The notes below the pieces were generated by a model that saw nothing but the letters and a program-made list of their open reading frames with translations, did no database searches and had not been told where the DNA came from. The translations under genes were made by a program, and so were the position numbers. 64,000 nt of DNA from Lunularia cruciata (Eukaryota > Streptophyta > Marchantiopsida > Lunulariales > Lunulariaceae), in the NCBI GenBank assembly GCA_948567375.1, contig OX419760.1, positions 61,438,911-61,502,910 on the forward strand, in the 5' to 3' direction. The stretch's first letter is position 1; every line of letters starts with the position of its first letter. Of the stretch, positions 57,684-64,000 are shown one piece after another.

Positions 57684-59972
57684 ATGTCTGCATCAAGAGA
57701 ACAACGGGAAGAGAGAGCTCCAAGACGAGCACTTCAGCGTGAAGAAGACAAACGTCTGAACGTCCCATCTACTGTTGATGAAACCAAACAAGAGGCGTTG
57801 GACTTTCAACTCCTACATGAAGTGCAAGAAGCCTTACAAGAACTTGACCACAAGAAACACAAAGGCGGTTGGCAAGGCTACTTTGCATCTCCCTCTTTGA
57901 CCAAGAAGAAGAAAGAATCGAGTGGGCAAACATATGCATTGCGGCCCAGTACACCGACTTCCCCTAGAGCTGTAAAGGAAGTTGTGTCCTTGAAGAACTT
58001 TGTTTGAGAAAAGACAACACGAACACTTACTGAAGACGAGTGTCAACATATTCTACGAACAATTCCTCAGTTGTCCCGTAGGAATTTTGAAGAACCAATC
58101 GAAGGTATTGAACCTAAATCTTCCACTCGGGTTGAAGTAGACACCCTCATAGCAGAAATTGTCAAAGAAGACCCACCTTGAATTTGACAAATTGGAACCT
58201 CTGGGCTGACAACACGGCATTGATACCAGCCAATCCTTTAGTTCTGTCAAGTTCAGCACTACCTCAGCCGATCCCAGTGCATCGAACGATGACTTCGTTG
58301 CCTGTCATCCAACACGCCTATCAGAAGTACAAGGGGACAGAACAAGACAAAGACCCTGATGAATTCATTGAAGAATTTGAAGTCATCTACTTTGCTAATA
58401 AGGAGCATGACTCGGCAGATCGACTCAAAATTTTCACAAGTTTGCTCCGAAAGAAAGCTCGAAGCTGGTACACCCATGTGACCCAGAAGAGGTTTGTACC
58501 AGCGGACTGGGCAGACTTGAGAAACAACTTCTTGGAACGATTCCGGGAGGTTGATTACGACATGAGTGTCTTTGCGGCACTCAATGATTTAGACCGAGGC
58601 AAGAAGGAGAAGTTGAGAGACTACTCTGAGCGGTTCATGGCACTATTGAACCAAGTTCCCAAGCAATCGGGGGTGGTGGGTTACTACGATGCCCAAGCCA
58701 TTACCTGGTTCCTCGAGGGACTTTCACCAAAGATACAAATCTTTGCAAGGGAGAGGAATGTAACCTCCCTTGACAAAGTACTCAAACATGTCGCTTGTTA
58801 CGAGGCGGCCCACTCTCACTCTGCCGATAAACGGAGAAATCAGGAGAAGAAAGGCAAGAAGCCCAGAAGGAGAGCTTCGTGCAGTACATCCCCTTCTTCG
58901 GACAAGCCCTCCATGTCTTTGAGCTCTTCTTTGGAATCTGAAGAAGAATCAAAGCCAAGATGATTCAGAGACGTGGGGCAAGAAACCAGTGACTCCTCTA
59001 GCAAAGAGTGTAAATAAGGCGGATACCAAGCTGGATGCCCTCATCAAGGAGTTTTTGGATTTCAAGATCCAGATGATTGGGGCCAAAGACAGAAAGAAGG
59101 CCCCAGCATTTGAGAGATCGAATGTATGGTGCACCGCATGTGGCAAATCAGGCCACACAAACACAAAATGCAATACTTGTAATGCATTCTCGGTGCAGCA
59201 AATTGATTGGGTTCCGGGATGGAACCAAGACGAGGACGAAGAGGCAGTGTACCAAACACAAGAAGTACAGCCTCAAGTGAGCACATCGTACCAAGGTCTG
59301 AGGTTTGGACCAAGGGAGTATAACCCCAATGCTCCTCCACAAAGACCACCGATGAGCAACCAAAATCGCCCTCAGAATGTTGCATCCAAAGCCTGTTATA
59401 ATTGTGGCTCGATGGGACATTGGTCTCCAAATTGTCTCGAGCCAAGAAGGCAAATCGGGTACGTTCCTCTATGCGGAAATTGTAAAGGATTGGGGCATAT
59501 GGGCAACCAATGTCCTCACCCACCAAACCTGAAGCCGCCTATAAAGTATGTACAGACCCCCGCTGAGCATGCAGCAATTCAGCCAAAGGGGGATACTAAT
59601 GTAAATTGTATCACTCTTGAGGAAGAAAGACCTCAAGAAGGGAGTCCGGCCTCGGAAGGAGAATGGCCAGACCTTGAAATTTTGAAAGTTGAGACACGCT
59701 CTAGCAAGAAGAAGCGTGATCCCGAAGAACTGAGTACAACCTCGTCATCTTCCAAAAAGGCGAAGAGACTGCGCCCAAAGGTAGTTCTTTCTGCCAAGGA
59801 GGAAAAGATCCTCACAAAAGCCAAAGCTAAAGCCTTGCAGAAAGAACTAAAGGAGGCACTACTCAGGACTCGGGAACTGAGTTTGGAAGAGGAGACGAAG
59901 ACAAAGTCTCCAGTTTTTCCGGCGGACATCCAATCCGAAGTAAAGGGTCTGATCCAAGCCGAGGTGGGCTAA
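57684..59972 (+). pseudogene. gag: Family-1 Gag and charged linker (1f)
   Basis: N-terminus open at 57684-58007 (VPSTVDETKQEALDFQLLHE, HKKHKGGWQGYF), central Gag domain at 58178-58963 in another frame (DEFIEEFEVIYFANKEHD, KARSWYTHV, LRDYSERFMALLNQVPKQ), then 58989-59972 back in the first frame. Three zinc knuckles: CTACGKSGHTNTKC, CYNCGSMGHWSPNC, CGNCKGLGHMGNQC. The knuckle region runs on without a stop into the K/E-rich linker (EILKVETRSSKKKRD), showing the ancestral Gag-Pro fusion. Frameshifts near 58165 and 58970 break it. Confidence 0.9.
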
Positions 59973-60560
59973 CCCGAGGAACCTCGGGTTAAGGCCATTA
60001 GCAAGCCCATTACCATTTTGAAGCGTCCCAAAGTCAAGAGGGAACATGGAGAGACTTTGGACCCAAAGCTGAAGGTGAAGACGGTCAAATTGGGAGGAGT
60101 TCCCCAATACAATATTGTAGCAGATCTGGCAGCCACAAATGCCAACGTTACATTCAAGCAATTCTGGGAAGATAACAAGCTGGACAAGAGGCAGCTGAAT
60201 TCAACACTCAAGAAGGTGAGGTCGATGTCAAAGAAGGACCTGCTTGCTATTTATCGTATTGAAAAAGAAGATTTGGGATCTCCCGAGGTAGACGCGGAGA
60301 TTGCAGCGTGCATGATCACATCAATACCCATTGACTCTAGGTCTGGTGTGAACGTCATGACCGAAGATACTGCAAATTGACTCGGGTATCACACATTTGA
60401 ACCAACACCCCGAGTGTTGAAGTTTGCAGACCAAACCAGGAGACGGCCTTTGGGCATGCTATCAAACATCACTACTATCATTGGAGGGGTACCCTTCAAG
60501 TTGAACTACATCGTGTTGCGACCATTGACAAAGACTGGTTACCCTTTGTTGATCGGAAGA
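59973..60560 (+). pseudogene. Family-1 protease (1f)
   Basis: Open at 60018-60380 with TSIPIDSRSGVNVM: the catalytic Gly of Asp-Ser-Gly has become Arg, which would inactivate it. A stop (TGA) follows at 60378. LLIGRP lies near 60550. Homologous to 14035-14592. Confidence 0.85.
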
Positions 60561-60566
60561 CCCTAG

Positions 60567-61149
60567 TTGTATAGCGCCCAAGTTGTGGTGGATTGGCATC
60601 AGCAAAAGTTAAGATTCAAGGACATCTTGTCCAAAGATCAGAAGTTGGTGATTGTGAGTTGGACAAAAGTTCCCCACCTCAGGGAAACAAGTTCGTCGGA
60701 AGAGGAGGATGAATCCAAAGACTCATCATCTTTGTCCTCAGACGAATCCGAAGATGAAGTCCAAGTTAATTACTTGGAATGCTACGAGGTGGATGTCAAA
60801 GATGAAGACCCATATGACCTCGCCTCGGGTGAACCTGACTTGGAGGAAGGAGGTTTGATGGCAGCTTGCCTTGGGTTAAGCCGAGTAAGCCACGTTGAAG
60901 GCATCATCAATCCCGATGACTGTCAAGATGTTTTATTAACTGAAGGAAAATTTTTGAAAATCTCAAAGACAATCACTTCGGAGGAGTTGGCAGGATACAT
61001 TGCCCTGTTTATAGAATTCCAAGATGTATTTGCCTGGTCTATTGATCAAATGCCGGGTATTCCACAAGAATTTGGAGAACACCGGATTGATCTGGTTGAA
61101 GGTGCAGTTCCGGTTTGGCAGCGGCAATACCGCCAGAACCCAAAGTACT
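60567..61149 (+). pseudogene. pol: Family-1 pol N-terminal linker (1f), truncated
   Basis: Open frame (YSAQVVVDWHQQKLRFKD, acidic SSSEEEDESKDSSSLSSDES, VFAWSIDQMPGIPQEFGE) ending at NPKY, where the family-2 LTR starts at 61150. Element 1c continues at this point into RT. Here CAA and CGG are intact where 1c has stops at 13534 and near 13434. Confidence 0.88.
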
Positions 61150-62208
61150 TGTCACGCCATTTGTAGTTCCGCATCTAGATGCTTGGACATTGGAGTTCCA
61201 ATGATAGTGGTTAGAGTTATTCTAGCAGTTTCTCAGAGACTACTTTTTGATGGTTAGATTTTGTGTTCGGAGTACTGACTTCACGGTGGGGCCCATTGTC
61301 ACTTTGCACCGTTTGCACCATTGAGTGTGCCGTCAGCGAGACCGTTAGGGTTTCAATGCTAGCTTGAGTCCAAGGAGTATAGTTTTGAAGTGAGCTCCAG
61401 AGAGCTCACTTCTTTGATGTTGAGCCTTCGAGTTCCTGACTATGGTGGACAGAGGCCGGCGAGCGTCACCTAGATTCTCTATGCTTGAGTGGGTGTGGCT
61501 TGACTGTAATCAGTGCCTAGTTGTTGGCAGTTTATAGAGTGATAGATCAAGTACTGATCTGAGTTGAGTTGAGTTGAGAGTGGTTAGCAATCTGATTACA
61601 AGAAGTGAAGTCAGGGGAAATCGGGTGCAGGAATTGTGAGTGTTGGTGGTATCTCCAAGCTTGGTGGATTGTTGGTAGCTCAATTCAAGTTCTATGTTTC
61701 CCTAGTGTGTAGAAGATCAATCAATTGATGCAGATTTGGCAGTTAGGCGGATGGTGTGCGGAAGCGCTGGCCAAATTTTGAGCAAAGAAGGAGCAATTTT
61801 TGAGCAGTGTTGTAATTTTGAGCTTAGGAGGTGAAGGCAGGACCAAGTTGCTGCGAGTTGGGCTCAGAAAGTCAAATTGAAGGTGGAGTTGGGAAGCTCT
61901 TCTCATGAAATTGTTTGCTGGCGTGAGGCTAGCTAGTTTAGAGTAGATCTTGGTCATTGGTTGGCAAAATCTGCCTTTCTTGCTAGATTGTGCACAACAG
62001 GGTTTGACCCCTAGATCTCTTGTTCCTAGACTGGTGCCCTAGCCAACTGGTGCCCTAGCCAACTGGTCCACCCTCACTTGTTGTCATAGTGACTGTGCCA
62101 CTGTTATCTATACACATGTAGCTTTGGCTAGGAGAGTTTGTTTGATCCCATTCTTGGTGATCTTGGTAGCTTAGGACTTAGATACAAACTGCTCTTATGT
62201 CAAATGCC
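61150..62208 (+). repeat. Family-2 5' LTR (2b)
   Basis: Starts TGTCACGCCATTTGTAGT directly after family-1 pol (…CCAAAGTACT), confirmed by comparison with uninterrupted 1c near 13410. The body matches 37179-38115. The 3' boundary is uncertain: the best guess is just before TGGTGGCAGAGT (62212), which resembles a decayed Met-type PBS. A small duplication (GGTGCCCTAGCCAACT) lies at 62033-62065. Confidence 0.7.
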
Positions 62209-62649
62209 AAATGGTGGCAGAGTTAGTCCCTTTTTGTGTTATGAGATGGAGGGTTTTCATTTAGATTTCTTGTTATTAGACCCCCTCCATTCTCTACTTC
62301 TTGTTTGTGCACCACATTTGTGTGAGGTGCCCTGACTTTTGAGTGTTGGTGCTCTGGTGTGCTCTCAATGGTGAGGCTGGAGTGATGACCAATCAGACTA
62401 CCTTTGTTTCTCTCCGATGAGGTAGGAAGTGATGACCTACAGACCGTGAGAGTGCGTGTTATGATATCAAGTTACAGGTTGCCCTTTCCCCTAGTGTAGT
62501 TATCTTGGTTAGAGTTACATTAGTGGGTGGTGCTTAGTTGGTATTGGCACTTGGTGGTGTTGGCACGTAGTGGTGTTGACACTTGGTGGGGTACTTGCGG
62601 TTGCGACTTGCGGTTGCAATTGGTGGTTCGGGTTTGCTATTGTGGTTAC
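62209..62649 (+). other. Family-2 leader (2b)
   Basis: Aligns with 23905-24333. Contains a possible PBS at 62212 and GGTGTTGGCAC-type simple repeats at 62540-62590. No gene seen. Confidence 0.6.
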
Positions 62650-64000
62650 TTTGTCACGACGGAGTTCTTTGGAGATTCCAGAGGAGTTAGCCCTGCAATA
62701 CGCAGTGGGTTTACTCGGAGTGGTGCTTGGTATCAGCTTGTATCTCAGGTCCTAGTGAGGGAGGAGATTGACTCTGAGTTGGAGTTAGACACAGGAGCTG
62801 ATTCAGTTGAGAGTGCACTTGGTGTGTCCGCACCGTTGTTGTGGGACATGGACAAGATTTATGGGGCCTCCAAAGGCCCTAGGCGTTACTTTGGTACAGT
62901 GGGTACCATTGAGTTGGATGACTTCATCCAAGAGTTTGACAGTTGGTGTGATCTGCAGCAGATGCGGAACCTAACTTTGTTCACACCCTTCATGGCAAAG
63001 AAGGGGTTGTTTTAGCATCTGGAGGGTCCGCCGATGGATGACTACCATGAGTTCAGGAGAGCTCATTTGGAGGAGATTGAGTTATGGAGACAGTATTGGT
63101 CTCCACACTATGTCTCCATCACTTCAGGCTCGGTGGCTAGGAGTAGATCGGCTGTACCCACGAGCTCTAGCTCGAGTAGTGTTGGTGGAGCTAGTGGAGG
63201 TGCACTAGCTGGAGATAGTGCTACTACGAGTGGAGGTACCGCTGCAGGAGGTGGTATGGTACCGGGGTTTAACCCCATGGTGGAGTTCTTTCTATGTTTG
63301 AGGCAGAACTACCAGGGAGTGCGGACTGACAAGCTGAGGAGCTTGCAGGAGTTCCAGTGGAAGGCTTAAGAGAGCCTACGTGAGGCATACACTCGCATGA
63401 GGCGGCTGATCAGTTTCACTCAGGGAGTTACTAAGGCCCAAGCAGTCTAGTTTTGGTATGGGATACTAGATAGGGAGTGCGACGTAGAGTTCATGATGCT
63501 ACGTTGTTGCAGGCTACTTTGCCCACTTTGGTAGTTGTCTTTGGTTTGGCTGAGCGTATTGAGCTCAATATGGTAGAGGAGAGAGTGGTGACATCTGGAT
63601 TTGGAAGGGAGACCTCATCCACGGCTGTGACTTATTCTAGAGTGCAGTAGAGTGCACCACGCCCAGTTGGTTTTTGAGGACAGGGTGGACAGCCCAGATC
63701 CTATGGAGCAAGTGGGGGGCCTAGTGGAGTTAGTCCCTTACCCTCATTTTTAGGTCAGCAGCAGCCATTGAGTGGTGGTGTTGCTTGTTGGACTTGTGGT
63801 GGACCTCACCATAGGAGAGAGTGTACTCAGGGCAGCGGACCTGATACCTTTGGTGCATCACAGCCAGCACAGAGGCAGTGTGAGCATTGCCACAGATTTG
63901 GTCACACTAGTGACCGGTATTTTGACCTACACCCGGAGTTACGGAGTGGTAGGGCTGCTATGGTGGGTAGTAGAGGAGCTCTAGTTCATGGAGGACAAGG
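62650..64000 (+). pseudogene. gag: Family-2 Gag (2b), cut by window edge
   Basis: TEFFGDSRGVSP (start Met changed to Thr relative to 2a), LGVSAPLLWDMDKIYGASKG, GTIELDDFIQEFDSWCDLQQ, one TAG at 63013, then MDDYHEFRRAHLEEIELWRQ and a Ser/Gly/Ala-rich linker to 63369. After further stops and a frameshift near 63500, two zinc knuckles follow: CWTCGGPHHRREC (about 63783-63822) and CEHCHRFGHTSDRY. Protease, methyltransferase-like domain and RT should follow beyond 64000. Confidence 0.8.

Larger units (their letters stand above)
51940..61149 (+). mobile_element. Ty3/gypsy element 1f (5' LTR to start of pol), cut by 2b
   Basis: Plus strand: 5' LTR 51940-57595, PBS 57603-57620, gag, protease, acidic linker, then pol stops at 61149 where the family-2 LTR begins. 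Target sequence at its left edge is ATATC (51935-51939). The 3' half lies beyond the window. Confidence 0.92.

Overview
This window looks like repeat-rich nuclear DNA from a large-genome plant (streptophyte). Almost all of it is LTR retrotransposons nested inside one another. I see no host gene, rRNA, tRNA gene, CRISPR array or prokaryotic signal. The plant assignment rests on Athila/Tat-like Ty3 reverse transcriptases, primer-binding sites (PBS) complementary to plant tRNA-Asp or initiator tRNA-Met, multi-kilobase LTRs and deep nesting. I cannot name the species. I sort the elements into five families (my labels).

Family 1 is a Ty3/gypsy family with very long LTRs (about 3.8 kb, TGTGG...TCACA) and a tRNA-Asp-type PBS. 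Copies: LTR 1a (1-1079 plus 4898-5493, + strand); solo LTR 1b inside it (1080-4897, -); element 1c (7357-21531, -, 5-bp target duplication TTGAG); old LTR 1d (47060-50475, -); LTR fragment 1e (50476-51939, -); element 1f (51940-61149, +), whose 5' LTR carries a 1.87-kb tandem duplication. Every LTR contains the decayed remains of one long sense-strand reading frame of about 850 codons: an N-terminal conserved domain, an acidic linker and a long coiled coil. A TATA box sits just upstream of that frame, and a second TATA-like box lies downstream of its stop.

Family 2 is a Ty3 family. Copy 2a (-) is split into three pieces by later insertions: RT and a cytosine-5 DNA-methyltransferase-like domain at 5494-7351, protease and gag at 21532-24333, and 5' LTR at 37179-38115. 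Copy 2b (+, 61150-64000) runs off the right edge after gag. Family 3 (LTR about 700 bp, degenerate Asp-type PBS, extra zinc-knuckle ORF before gag) forms a rearranged inverted complex at 24334-37178 plus a near-complete LTR at 40862-41552. Family 4 (LTR about 420 bp, Met-type PBS) is a nested minus-strand pair at 38116-43819. Family 5 is a solo LTR at 18266-19006 and a 5' fragment at 45414-47059.

Nesting order on the left: 4b was hit by 4a, 4a by 2a, 2a by 1a, 1c and the family-3 complex, 1c by the family-5 LTR, and 1a by 1b. On the right: 1e was hit by 1f and 1f by 2b. All coding regions are broken by stops, frameshifts or deletions. Element 1c is the best preserved: its gag-pro-pol stays in one frame for about 5.9 kb with only in-frame stops. 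The two strongest leads are the LTR-encoded coiled-coil protein of family 1 and the methyltransferase domain between protease and RT in family 2.
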